A stretch of 64,000 nucleotides of DNA from Fen-1362 sp050012695 (GTDB lineage: Bacteria > Planctomycetota > Phycisphaerae > Sedimentisphaerales > Anaerobacaceae): positions 1 to 64,000 of the forward strand of contig JBEKGR010000004.1 of NCBI GenBank assembly GCA_050012695.1. Direction: 5' to 3'. The position numbers and the translations under genes are program-made. Each line of letters begins with the position of its first letter. The first letter of the stretch is position 1. Under the pieces are notes generated by a model. It ran no database searches. It was not told the origin of the DNA and was given only the letters and a program-made list of their open reading frames with translations. Below, piece by piece: positions 45,041 to 52,321 of the stretch.

Positions 45041-45106
45041 AAAATCCGCGAAATCTGTGTAATCTGCGGTTAAGATTTTTGTCTTTTTGTGCATTTTTGT
45101 GGCAAA
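45041..45106 (+). repeat. Degenerate repeats: AATCTGTG and GTGCATTTTTGTGG types
   Basis: 45041-45076 has the pattern AAATCTGTGTAATCTGCGG; 45089-45106 has TTGTGCATTTTTGTGGC. The latter 17-mer recurs exactly near 45372 and 51908. The block ends where the vsr remnant begins. Confidence 0.7.
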
Positions 45107-45118
45107 GTATTCATACAC

Positions 45119-45316
45119 CGCTGTCGTTTTGGCCGAGTCACACCGGCCACAAATACAAAATTCTGGCGGGATAAACGCCGGGGAAATGTTGAACGCGATA
45201 AGCGAAACCTCAAAAAACTCCGCCTCCTCGGCTATAAAATCCTCGTCATCTGGGAATGTCAAATCCGTAACTCTGAAAAACTTTCCGCCAAACTCATAAA
45301 ATTCCTGAAATCCTAA
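45119..45316 (+). pseudogene. vsr: Truncated very-short-patch repair endonuclease (vsr)
   Basis: About 65 codons in frame end with TAA at 45314-45316. The residues ATNTKFWRDKRRGNVERDKR and LRLLGYKILVIWEC match the C-terminal half of Vsr endonucleases (conserved FWxxK, N-RD-R and GW/YxVLxxWEC). The N-terminal half with the catalytic Asp and the GCFWH zinc motif is missing or reduced to HRCRFGRV; short-period repeat DNA lies at the break. Vsr repairs T:G mismatches next to cytosine methylation, so a restriction-modification locus was probably here. No methylase remains in the window. Confidence 0.75.
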
Positions 45317-45329
45317 TCCCTCAACTCAA

Positions 45330-45634
45330 AACTATCTCTGCGGTCTCAGCGTTCTCCGCGGTAAAACCTTTTGTGCATTTTTGTGGCTAAAATCCGCGCC
45401 CTCCGCATCCAACTTCAATTTGCTCGGCTTAAAAAAAGAGGCGTTTCTAACGCATCTGTGGACGAAGCAAAAGGGCGTCGCAGAAACTCGTATCGAGAAT
45501 GCCCTTGGCTGAGTACACCGAAGCCGAGCATAAGCAGTGTTAATCCGTGTAAATCAGTGTCTAAAATTCTTCGTGTTTTTTCGTGTCTTCGTGGTGAAAA
45601 GAACGGTGTAATCAGTGTAATCTGTGGTTAAAAG
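45330..45634 (+). repeat. Run of degenerate short-period repeats
   Basis: Contains TCTGCGGTCTCAGCG-type units (45338-45362), TTGTGCATTTTTGTGGC (near 45372), AATCCGTGTAAATCAGTGTC (45544-45563), TTCGTGTTTTTTCGTGTCTTCGTGG (45570-45595) and AATCAGTGTAATCTGTGG (45610-45627). ORFs here are not supported. It forms the gap between the vsr remnant and csp. Confidence 0.65.
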
Positions 45635-45636
45635 AA

Positions 45637-45666
45637 AAAGGCCCCGTCTTTTCGGACGAGGCCTTT
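45637..45666 (-). terminator. Terminator of the cold-shock gene
   Basis: AAAGGCC-C-CGTC (45637-45648) pairs with GACG-A-GGCCTTT (45655-45666), one mismatch, loop of 6 bases. On the minus strand the stem is followed by a T-rich run. It lies just after the csp stop. Confidence 0.8.
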
Positions 45667-45689
45667 ATTCCGGTTTAATTTTCGGTGAA

Positions 45690-45893
45690 TTATTGAGGCA
45701 CTACGTTGACCGCACAGGGCCCTTTTTTGCCCTGTCCGAGATCGTAAGTCACCGCCTGACCTTCTTTAAGGTCGGCGTAACCTGTCATCTTGATCTCCGA
45801 ATGATGAACAAACAGCTCTTCGCCGCCATCATCGGGGATAATGAATCCAAAACCTTTTTTGCCGTTAAACCATTTTACTTTGCCTGCACTCAC
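45690..45893 (-). CDS. Cold-shock domain protein
   Basis: 67 residues, GTG start at 45893 with AAAGGAG upstream. RNP1 KGFGFI and RNP2-like LFVHHSEI motifs of the single-stranded nucleic-acid binding OB fold are present (GKVKWFNGKKGFGFIIPDD). An RNA chaperone. The leader upstream is long (about 100-200 bases without a gene), as in other cold-shock genes, but its structure was not resolved. Confidence 0.95.
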   Translation of the reverse strand: MSAGKVKWFNGKKGFGFIIPDDGGEELFVHHSEIKMTGYADLKEGQAVTYDLGQGKKGPCAVNVVPQ

Positions 45894-46159
45894 TGTAACT
45901 CCTTTGGCCCTTGCGGACCATAATCTAAAACTTTGCCCCTCACTGTTCTTAGCATGAGGATAATCCTGAGGGACGCTGGGATATCCTCCCTAAGTAAAGT
46001 ATTATATCTACAAACCGCCCCAAATCAAGCAAAAAAACAAAAAATTCACCCCCCGTAGCCCCTGCCCTACATAGCACGCCGTGCGGCGGAGGGTCGGCGG
46101 AGAAGGGTCCGCCTTATATACCACTTGCTGCTTGCCACGGCGTTTACCTCGGCGTAGTG

Positions 46160-46205
46160 CTCTGACGAAGCCGGGGAGCGCAGCGAAGACGGGTCTTCCC
46201 TCTTT
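46160..46205 (+). repeat. Intergenic element sharing the dnaG/maf repeat core
   Basis: The core GCGAAGACGGGTC lies in a G+C-rich stretch with GAAGCCGGGGAGCGCAGCG. The core is shared with the 36-nt element in dnaG (49278-49313) and maf (56485-56520). The surrounding gap 45894-46302 contains further hairpin-like GC runs (GCGGCGGAGGG...GGTCCGCC) and no gene. Confidence 0.5.
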
Positions 46206-46302
46206 TCTGTGCCATTTAGCCCATATTTATAGGACTTTACCTATCTTGCCACTTCCTGACGGGGCGCAAATCGAATCAAACGATTTTCCTATGTTTTTTC
46301 AC

Positions 46303-48147
46303 CTACTGTTGTTCAGCAAGCTCTTTCGGCGATGGCCGGATGGGCGGCTGATTTTTATGGTCGAGGAAGCCCTCGAGTTTACGTGCCCGGACGGGGTGCT
46401 GGAGTTTTCTTATGGCCTTCGCCTCGACCTGCCTGACGCGTTCGCGTGTAACTTTGAAGATTCTGCCCACCTCTTCGAGCGTATAGGTATAGCCGTCGCC
46501 AATGCCGTATCGGAGTTTGATGATTTCCCGTTCGCGGTATGACAAGGTCTTGAGTACTGACTCGATTCTTTCTTTCAGCATTGCCTGGGTGGCGGTTGAT
46601 ACGGGTGAATCGACGGCGTCGTCCTCGATGAAATCGCCGAAGTTGCTGTCTTCGCTGTCGCCGATGGGCCTGTCCAAGGAGATGGGGTGCCGGGAGATTT
46701 TCAGCACCCTGCGTGCCTCGTCGATGCTCATCACTGCTTCTTTGGCGATTTCCTCGATAGTTGGTTCTCTGCCGAGTCGTTGTGTGAGCACTTTGCCCGC
46801 GGTCCTCAGCCGGCTCATCGTTTCAATCATATGCACCGGTATTCGAATCGTGCGTGCGTGGTCCGCTATCGCCCGCGTAATCGCCTGCCTTATCCACCAC
46901 GTCGCGTATGTGCTGAACTTATATCCCCGCCTGTATTCGTATTTATCCACCGCCCGCATAAGCCCCGTGTTCCCCTCCTGGATCAAGTCAAGAAAGCTGA
47001 GGCCGCGGTTGCGGTATTTTTTGGCGATGGAGACGACAAGGCGCAGGTTTGCGCTGGAGAGGATGCGTTTGGTTTTTTCGTACTGGACGAAGATGCATTC
47101 GATGACGTAGAGTCGTTTGTCAAGCTGGGCGGGCGTTTCGCAGAGGAGGTCCTGAATGCCGGCAATCTCCAGCTTCATCGCGTCGATATCTTCCCTGACG
47201 TAATCCTGTGTCGGGCCGATGGCGATGTTGGTCTGCAACTGGTGCATTTTTGCTGCCATTCCGTGGAGTTTTTCTTTCACGGGCGCTATCCTGCTGGTGC
47301 GCAAGCTAAGCTCTTCGAGGAGCGTGGCGATACGCCTGCGGTTCCTCGTAAGGCGGCGCAGGACGGGAACGTTTTTTGGGGAATCGCCAAGCTGGAGAAA
47401 TTCCTTGAAGAGGCCCTGGTTCATCGCAAGCAGGGCGTTGATGGTTTTGAGGTTCTGAGGCAGGCGTTTTTTGATTACGCTTCGGATGAGGTTCTCGGCG
47501 GTGCTGATTTTCATTGTCCGGTCAAAGGACAGGCCTCCCTGCTGGACCTGCTGCAGGATTTCGACGGAGTTTTTGGCGCAATAATCGTTTTCGAGCATTT
47601 TGCGCCTGAAGGTCATTCGCGAGACCTCGATTTTACGGGCCAGCGATATTTCGTTTTCCCTGTTTAGCAGGGGTATTTCGCCCATTTGCGTCAGATACGT
47701 TCTGACGGGGTCGTCGATTCTGCGGTTCGGCTCGGATTCTACGATTTCCTTTTCGATGAGTTTATCTTCTTCGATGATGACGGGCTCTTCTTCGGCGACC
47801 GGCTCGATGGGCAATTCCGCTTCCACCGGCTCGAAGTCCTCCTCGGCGATTTCCGCGGGGGTCCCGTGCTTATCGACGTCCGCTTCATCAATCAAACTGA
47901 TGCCCATTTCATCGAGCGCAGTCAGCAGCGTATCCAATCGCGCGGGACTTACAAGGTCTTCGGGCAAATCGGCGTTCATTTCCTCGTATGTGAGGTAGCC
48001 CTTCTTTTTGCCCTTTTCAATCATCGCCTTGATTTTTGCTTCGGCGTCGCCCGGTGTCTGCGGCTTTGCCTGTGAGGCCCCATCGGCTCGAATTTTATCG
48101 GCGGAGGCCTGATTTTTGCTCTTACGGGCGTCTTTTTTCTTTGCCAC
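46303..48147 (-). CDS. rpoD: Housekeeping RNA polymerase sigma factor (sigma-70 family)
   Basis: 614 residues. Region 1.1 (KGYLTYEEMNADLP), region 1.2 (DDPVRTYLTQMGEIPLLNRENEI), a non-conserved spacer with coiled segments, region 2 (NLRLVVSIAKKYRNRGLSFLDLIQEGN ... FSTYATWWIRQAI), region 3 and region 4 with the -35 helix (TLEEVGRIFKVTRERVRQVEAKAIRKL). The extra C-terminal 25 residues (FLDHKNQPPIRPSPKELAEQQ) are unusual. It follows dnaG by 36 bases, the classical macromolecular-synthesis pairing. Confidence 0.96.
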   Translation of the reverse strand: MAKKKDARKSKNQASADKIRADGASQAKPQTPGDAEAKIKAMIEKGKKKGYLTYEEMNADLPEDLVSPARLDTLLTALDEMGISLIDEADVDKHGTPAEIAEEDFEPVEAELPIEPVAEEEPVIIEEDKLIEKEIVESEPNRRIDDPVRTYLTQMGEIPLLNRENEISLARKIEVSRMTFRRKMLENDYCAKNSVEILQQVQQGGLSFDRTMKISTAENLIRSVIKKRLPQNLKTINALLAMNQGLFKEFLQLGDSPKNVPVLRRLTRNRRRIATLLEELSLRTSRIAPVKEKLHGMAAKMHQLQTNIAIGPTQDYVREDIDAMKLEIAGIQDLLCETPAQLDKRLYVIECIFVQYEKTKRILSSANLRLVVSIAKKYRNRGLSFLDLIQEGNTGLMRAVDKYEYRRGYKFSTYATWWIRQAITRAIADHARTIRIPVHMIETMSRLRTAGKVLTQRLGREPTIEEIAKEAVMSIDEARRVLKISRHPISLDRPIGDSEDSNFGDFIEDDAVDSPVSTATQAMLKERIESVLKTLSYREREIIKLRYGIGDGYTYTLEEVGRIFKVTRERVRQVEAKAIRKLQHPVRARKLEGFLDHKNQPPIRPSPKELAEQQ

Positions 48148-48183
48148 TATCGGTATCCTTAAAAAAAATCTAAAATTGCAAAA

Positions 48184-50001
48184 TTAAATCATTCCCATGT
48201 TGCGACGGTTTTCTTTGGAGGCATCCAGAACAGAATTCCCTTTGGTGCTCGCGGTTTTGTCCCGCTGTTGTTCGGTGTGCTCCAATGCGGCCAGCGCGTC
48301 CGTCAGCCGTTTAGTATAATTACCCTTTTGAGAGCCATCGTGTTCGAGTGTGGTCATAAGCCCGGCGATTCGCGGGTCTTCGACGGCTGAACACATAACC
48401 GACAACGCCGCGCGAGGTTGTTCGCCAAGCGTCTGGAAAATCGCCTGCGCGATTTGCTGCAAAGCCGGGATATCGAAATTCGCCGGCGAGATTTTGTCTT
48501 TCACGTCGTCAAACATCGACGGATGCGCCAAAAGCACTTCAATAATTTCACGCTGGGCGTTGGCGGAAAGCCCTTCGCCCAAATCGAGAGGCGTATGCGC
48601 CTCGTCTGCTTCGCCGGAATATGATGAAGCGGTCCTTGCCCTATTGGCCCTGCGGTTCAATTCATTGTGAATTTCTTTGGCGTCGAGTGACATGACCCGC
48701 GCGAGGTTATTCACGATGAGGCCTTTTTCGATTGGCGAGAGATTGCCCGCGTTGATGGCGGTAGCGATTGCGTCTAAGTATTCATCGACCGCCTGCTTTT
48801 TGCCCGCGATTGTGGGCTGCGTTCCGAGATTGGCGTTGAGGCGGGTCCACTTGAACTCGAAAACATCGGTCGCATCCGCAATGAGCTTCGCAAACGGCTC
48901 TTTGCCCTGCGCTAAGAGGAAATCGCACGGGTCTTTGCCCTGAGGGACGCTTGCGATTCCTATATCGATTCGCGAACTGAGCGCGACGCCCAGCGCGCGG
49001 TTTGCTGCTTCGAGACCCGCGGTGTCACTATCGAAGAGCAGCACCACTTTTTTCGCGTACCTGCGCAGTATGCGTGCGTGTCCAGCGGTGAAACTTGTCC
49101 CCAAAGTAGCGACGACGTTCGATACGCCGAATTGATGCGCCATAATGCAATCGGTGTAACCCTCGACGACGACGCCCGTATCGGATGAGACCATTTGGTG
49201 GCGTGCGTGGTCAAGGCCGAATAACGCGTTGCTCTTGTCGAATAGTGCTGTTGTCGGTGAATTGATATATTTTGCAACGCCTGCCTCGGCGGAGCCCTTT
49301 GGCGAAGACGGGTCGCCCGATAGTGTTCTTCCGCCGAATGCGATGATTCTGCCCGTAACATCTGCGATAGTGAACATCAGGCGATTGACGAATTTATCGG
49401 ATAGCGATGAGCCGGCTCCGACGACAAGCCCCGCTGCCAAGAGCAATTTATCCGGTATTTTCTTTTGTCGGGCTGCCGATAATAAATCGTTATCAGCCCC
49501 GAGCGCAAGGCCAATTTGCCAGCTCTTGACGCTCTCATCTGAGAGTTGTCTTTCTGCTACGTATTTTCTCGCGTCTTTTCCTTTTTCGGGATGCGCAAGA
49601 TTGGCTGCGAAGTATTTGGCTGCCCAGGCGTTGGCGCGTGCAATATCATTCGGGTCAGTATCGTCTTGCGTCGTGCGTCCTGCGTCTTGCGTAGAACGAG
49701 GACGAAGGGGTTCGATTTTTATACCTGCGCGGTCCGCCAAGCGATGAAGGGCCTGCGGGAATGAGAGGTTTTCGCGCATCTGGATGAACTTGACGACGTC
49801 GCCGCCCGCGCCGCAGGCGAAGCATTTGAAGATTTGCTTTGTGGGGTTGACGTTGAAGCTTGGGCGATGATCTTCGTGGAAGGGACACAGGCCCACCATT
49901 TCGCGGCCTTTGCGTTTGAGCGAAAGGTGCTCGCCTATGACATCGACAATGTCATTGGCCTGCTGAATACGCGAAATTAAGGTTGTGTCAAAAGTCGGCA
50001 T
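48184..50001 (-). CDS. dnaG: DNA primase
   Basis: 605 residues from ATG 50001 (MPTFDTTLISRIQQANDIVDVIG). Zinc finger CPFHEDHRPSF ... CFACGAGGDVVKF, Toprim motifs VVVEGYTDCI and LLFDSDTAGLEA, and a C-terminal helicase-binding part. Makes RNA primers at the replication fork. Two unusual stretches: residues about 107-121 (RPRSTQDAGRTTQDDTDPND) come from short-period repeat DNA, and GDPSSPKGSAEAG is inserted between GGRTL and AKYINSP in the core, where other primases have a short loop. Upstream of rpoD in one operon. Confidence 0.95.
   Translation of the reverse strand: MPTFDTTLISRIQQANDIVDVIGEHLSLKRKGREMVGLCPFHEDHRPSFNVNPTKQIFKCFACGAGGDVVKFIQMRENLSFPQALHRLADRAGIKIEPLRPRSTQDAGRTTQDDTDPNDIARANAWAAKYFAANLAHPEKGKDARKYVAERQLSDESVKSWQIGLALGADNDLLSAARQKKIPDKLLLAAGLVVGAGSSLSDKFVNRLMFTIADVTGRIIAFGGRTLSGDPSSPKGSAEAGVAKYINSPTTALFDKSNALFGLDHARHQMVSSDTGVVVEGYTDCIMAHQFGVSNVVATLGTSFTAGHARILRRYAKKVVLLFDSDTAGLEAANRALGVALSSRIDIGIASVPQGKDPCDFLLAQGKEPFAKLIADATDVFEFKWTRLNANLGTQPTIAGKKQAVDEYLDAIATAINAGNLSPIEKGLIVNNLARVMSLDAKEIHNELNRRANRARTASSYSGEADEAHTPLDLGEGLSANAQREIIEVLLAHPSMFDDVKDKISPANFDIPALQQIAQAIFQTLGEQPRAALSVMCSAVEDPRIAGLMTTLEHDGSQKGNYTKRLTDALAALEHTEQQRDKTASTKGNSVLDASKENRRNMGMI
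49278..49313 (-). repeat. 36-nt in-frame element inside dnaG
   Basis: 34 of 36 bases match 56485-56520 in maf. Both copies are read in the same frame (PSSPKGSAEAG here, PSSPNGCAEAG in maf). Partial core also at 46160-46205. Confidence 0.9.
49661..49700 (-). repeat. Degenerate GCGTCTTGCGTCGTGCGT repeat inside dnaG
   Basis: Units such as CTTGCGTCGTGCGTCCTGCG and TCTTGCGTAGAACG encode the linker between the zinc finger and the Toprim region of primase. Same class as 31288-31357 (gspI leader). Confidence 0.65.
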
Positions 50002-50030
50002 ATACCCCAATAAGAAAAAGTTCAAAATTT

Positions 50031-50100
50031 CTCACCACAAAGCCACAAAGCCACTAAGTTTTCTTTGTATTTTTCCTTTGTGCCTTTGTGTCCTGGTGGT
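50031..50100. repeat. Inverted pair of CACAAAG-type repeats upstream of dnaG
   Basis: 50031-50058 has ACCACAAAGCCACAAAGCC, and 50063-50100 has the reverse sense CTTTGTGCCTTTGTGTCCTGG. They can pair imperfectly. Same class as the TTCGTGTCTTCGTGG block at 45570-45595. Confidence 0.6.
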
Positions 50101-50148
50101 AAAGACCGCCCTGCGTCTCTTGTGCCTTTTCGCGACTAAACGATAAAA

Positions 50149-50169
50149 CCCCCTAATAAATTGGGGGGC
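50149..50169 (-). terminator. Weak C5/G5 hairpin
   Basis: CCCCC-TAATAAATT-GGGGG; on the minus strand it is followed by TTTTAT and could end the serine-protease transcript about 260 bases downstream of its last ORF. No other terminator was seen there. Confidence 0.35.
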
Positions 50170-50324
50170 TAAACATAAGAAAACGGGTCATTGCGCAATG
50201 TTATTATAGAGGCCAATCGCCAAAAGTCAAGTTTTGACCAAAAATGGCGTTTTTAATACTGAAAAACACGGTTGATTAACAATTGGACAGTTGGGGGAAT
50301 AGGACAAAGGATTTGTGATTTATG

Positions 50325-50357
50325 CCCGCCACTTGGCGAGGTCTCGCTGAAAGCGGA
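50325..50357 (-). repeat. 33-nt palindromic element, intergenic copy
   Basis: Read on the minus strand it matches 54937-54969 at 28 of 33 bases, with the same length. Inner hairpins are GCGAG-AC-CTCGC and CGCC-NNNN-GGCG. A degenerate GC palindrome (CCGCCACGGGCGGGG) follows at 50382-50397. Confidence 0.8.
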
Positions 50358-50427
50358 ATTGCTGATTGATGATTTCTCCGCCACGGGCGGGGCCAACCGG
50401 GGCTGACACTAAAATGAGGGATGGTTC

Positions 50428-50643
50428 TTATTCTGTACTGTTATTATCAACCAACTCAGCGGAAAATATTATAATTTTGTTTGCTAAAATAGACGCAGCG
50501 CTATCTGGTTTTGCACTCACAGAATTGAACTCTGAAGGAGCCAAAGGAGTAGGCGTTTGGTAATTAACAAACGACCCTGTCGTACTACCTATGCTCTGCT
50601 CAATTATTATCTTCTCGCCAACCTTCAAATGTTCTTTGATCAT
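50428..50643 (-). CDS. Small ORF overlapping the serine-protease gene
   Basis: 71 residues if started at ATG 50643 (MIKEHLKVGEKIIIEQS), overlapping the protease stop by 44 bases; TTGGA stands 4 bases before it. Sequence is mixed polar (SVSAKPDSAASILANKIII) with no recognised family. Possibly a translationally coupled partner, possibly spurious. Confidence 0.35.
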   Translation of the reverse strand: MIKEHLKVGEKIIIEQSIGSTTGSFVNYQTPTPLAPSEFNSVSAKPDSAASILANKIIIFSAELVDNNSTE

Positions 50644-51607
50644 TAATTCCAACCCCTGTAGGAAGATTTAGTTTTTTGAGTTCCCCTTCCGTAAAGTATT
50701 TATGTGATGAGCCAGATAAACTTTCTATTATGCATCTCTTAAATGAGTACCTCTTATTTTGTTCGGTTCCAAGATAAGTCGATCCGTCATATTGGGAGGA
50801 GAGCTCTAATTCTCCGCTAATATCATCATGTATTTGTTTTAACAAACCATAAAACTCCATTGTAGGTGTTTCAACAATAAGTCCGAGATCGCGTGCCTCT
50901 CTCCTAGAAATAGTAAAATCGTGACTTCCGGCTTCGCGACAAAGTATACTTATAATTTTCTTCTTTTTTATATAACCTAACGGTTTTCTGCGTCTGCTTA
51001 ATAATCGATCGGCAAGCATTTGAATTTGTCCTCTGGCTCGAAAAACCTCTCCAAGGGCCAGAGGGTGTACATTTTCGGATAATTTCAAAAAGATTTGGAG
51101 CAAAGAATCCTTATCCTTAAGACCACATTCCTTTTTTGCAAGTTCAATATATCCAGCAACATTTTCTACGCTGACTGGTACTCGAAGTTGCGCGGGGGCA
51201 CCTGGCATTTGTGGATTTAGTGGGCTATTAATACTGGGGTCGATAGGGCCTAATGTTGCCTGTTTGGTCATTATAATATTATCTGCGCCCAGACAGATTA
51301 GCGTAGCCGTGCTATGTGCTTTTGAAAAAACAATAACTTCAAGCTCCTTGCAAAAGTGTCGTAGTAAATTGGCGATGCACCAACCAGTAAGTGTTACACC
51401 GCCAAGGCTATAAAGCCAAAGAGAGATTTTATTTGGAATATTGCCTTCGTTATCAAGAAATGAGTCGAGATGATGCGTGATTAAATTTATTGAATCTGGT
51501 GCGATTTGGGTTTCTAATCCTCGTCTGTCGCCAATTACATAAACAAGAAGCTTTGAATTTCTTGCTTCTTCAAGTTTTTTGTATAAAGGTTTTCTATTGG
51601 AATACAT
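50600..51607 (-). CDS. SDH-type serine protease (ClpP/SppA fold)
   Basis: 335 residues. The core LWLYSLGGVTLTGWCIANLLRHF, SKAHSTATLICLGADNIIMTKQATLGPIDPSI matches the SDH_sah/serine dehydrogenase-proteinase branch of the ClpP-crotonase fold; the Ser in AHSTAT is the candidate nucleophile. No signal peptide, so it is cytoplasmic. C-terminal 130 residues contain basic helices (LLSRRRKPLGYIKKKKI) and KYFTEGELKKLNLPTG. A+T-rich compared with neighbours and surrounded by repeats and hairpins, hence probably accessory. Members appear in defence-like loci, but a specific role here is not shown. Confidence 0.75.
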   Translation of the reverse strand: MYSNRKPLYKKLEEARNSKLLVYVIGDRRGLETQIAPDSINLITHHLDSFLDNEGNIPNKISLWLYSLGGVTLTGWCIANLLRHFCKELEVIVFSKAHSTATLICLGADNIIMTKQATLGPIDPSINSPLNPQMPGAPAQLRVPVSVENVAGYIELAKKECGLKDKDSLLQIFLKLSENVHPLALGEVFRARGQIQMLADRLLSRRRKPLGYIKKKKIISILCREAGSHDFTISRREARDLGLIVETPTMEFYGLLKQIHDDISGELELSSQYDGSTYLGTEQNKRYSFKRCIIESLSGSSHKYFTEGELKKLNLPTGVGINDQRTFEGWREDNN

Positions 51608-51766
51608 AAGATATGATATTATCTTGTATTAAATAATTTGCAAGATATTTTACTCAAGTAAATATTCACAAGGAGAGTAAATAAAAACCGCCACAATTTC
51701 TTACTGAACAGGTTTTCATGTCTGCATCCTTGAGTTCTACCTCCAAAACCTGCCCGAATACAATCA

Positions 51767-51805
51767 TTTTTTGCCACTCCCGGCCCCTTAAGGAGTGGCA
51801 AAAAA
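51767..51805. terminator. Perfect hairpin, bidirectional terminator
   Basis: TTTTTTGCCACTCC (51767-51780) pairs with its exact complement at 51792-51805 over an 11-base loop (14-bp stem). T6 and A6 flank the GC part, so it works on both strands. It separates the protease gene from the region to its right. Confidence 0.8.
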
Positions 51806-51889
51806 CAGCGTTAAGGGTACATCTAAAACCGCTGTAAGGACATAGCGTGTAAGTAGTTATGGATTTGTGCCCCCATAAGTAGGAGCCCT

Positions 51890-51953
51890 TTTTTGTGCGT
51901 TTTTTGTGCATTTTTGTGGCCATTTTTAACATGTTTTTTTGTGGTCATTTTTG
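51890..51953 (+). repeat. TTTTTTGTG-type repeats
   Basis: Contains TTTTGTGCGTTTTTTGTGC, then the 17-mer TTGTGCATTTTTGTGGC shared with 45089 and 45372, then TTTTTTTGTGGTCATTTTTG. In the gap 51608-52321 no gene is supported. Confidence 0.65.
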
Positions 51954-52175
51954 CCATAACCTCTTTTCTTATCACGGCTTAAATTCTGGATACCAACTGT
52001 CCTATAAAACACTTGTATCAAACAGTTGTATGATACAGTTGTTATCCATTTTCGCGCAGGTCGAAAACCCTTAGATGCGAAAAAAATAAAAAATTTTTAC
52101 TCCTTATTTCATAAGAACTTATCGTTTTTGACCCCATCAGGAAATCCCTTAGTTTTCGTCAAAACCGCGCAAGTT

Positions 52176-52253
52176 GGCCCAATTATAGAGGAACGATGTT
52201 CCTCGAATTGGGCCTTAGCCCCGCGTCTCCTTTTCGAAGAAAAGTGCGGGGCT
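52176..52253. repeat. Two tandem near-perfect hairpins upstream of the HNH gene
   Basis: Hairpin 1: GGCCCAATT (52176-52184) with AATTGGGCC (52206-52214), enclosing GAGGAAC/GTTCCTC around GAT. Hairpin 2: AGCCCCGC (52217-52224) with GCGGGGCT (52246-52253), enclosing CTTTTC/GAAAAG. They are 2 bases apart. A T-rich tract follows. They could be an RNA element, a recombination site or terminators. Confidence 0.75.
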
Positions 52254-52321
52254 GAGCATCAAAATTTTTACTTTTTTATATTTAATTTTTGATTTAGAAA
52301 GAGAAGGGGAGGATTTTGAAA

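Noticed and set aside
45008..45262. Minus-strand ORF over the vsr remnant
   Set aside because: Its residues are the antisense reading of the Vsr fragment and repeat DNA; the plus-strand frame is the one with family motifs.
51666..51932. Minus-strand ORF of 88 residues with MATKMHKK start
   Set aside because: It is built from the TTTTTTGTG repeats and the perfect hairpin at 51767-51805; no coding pattern.
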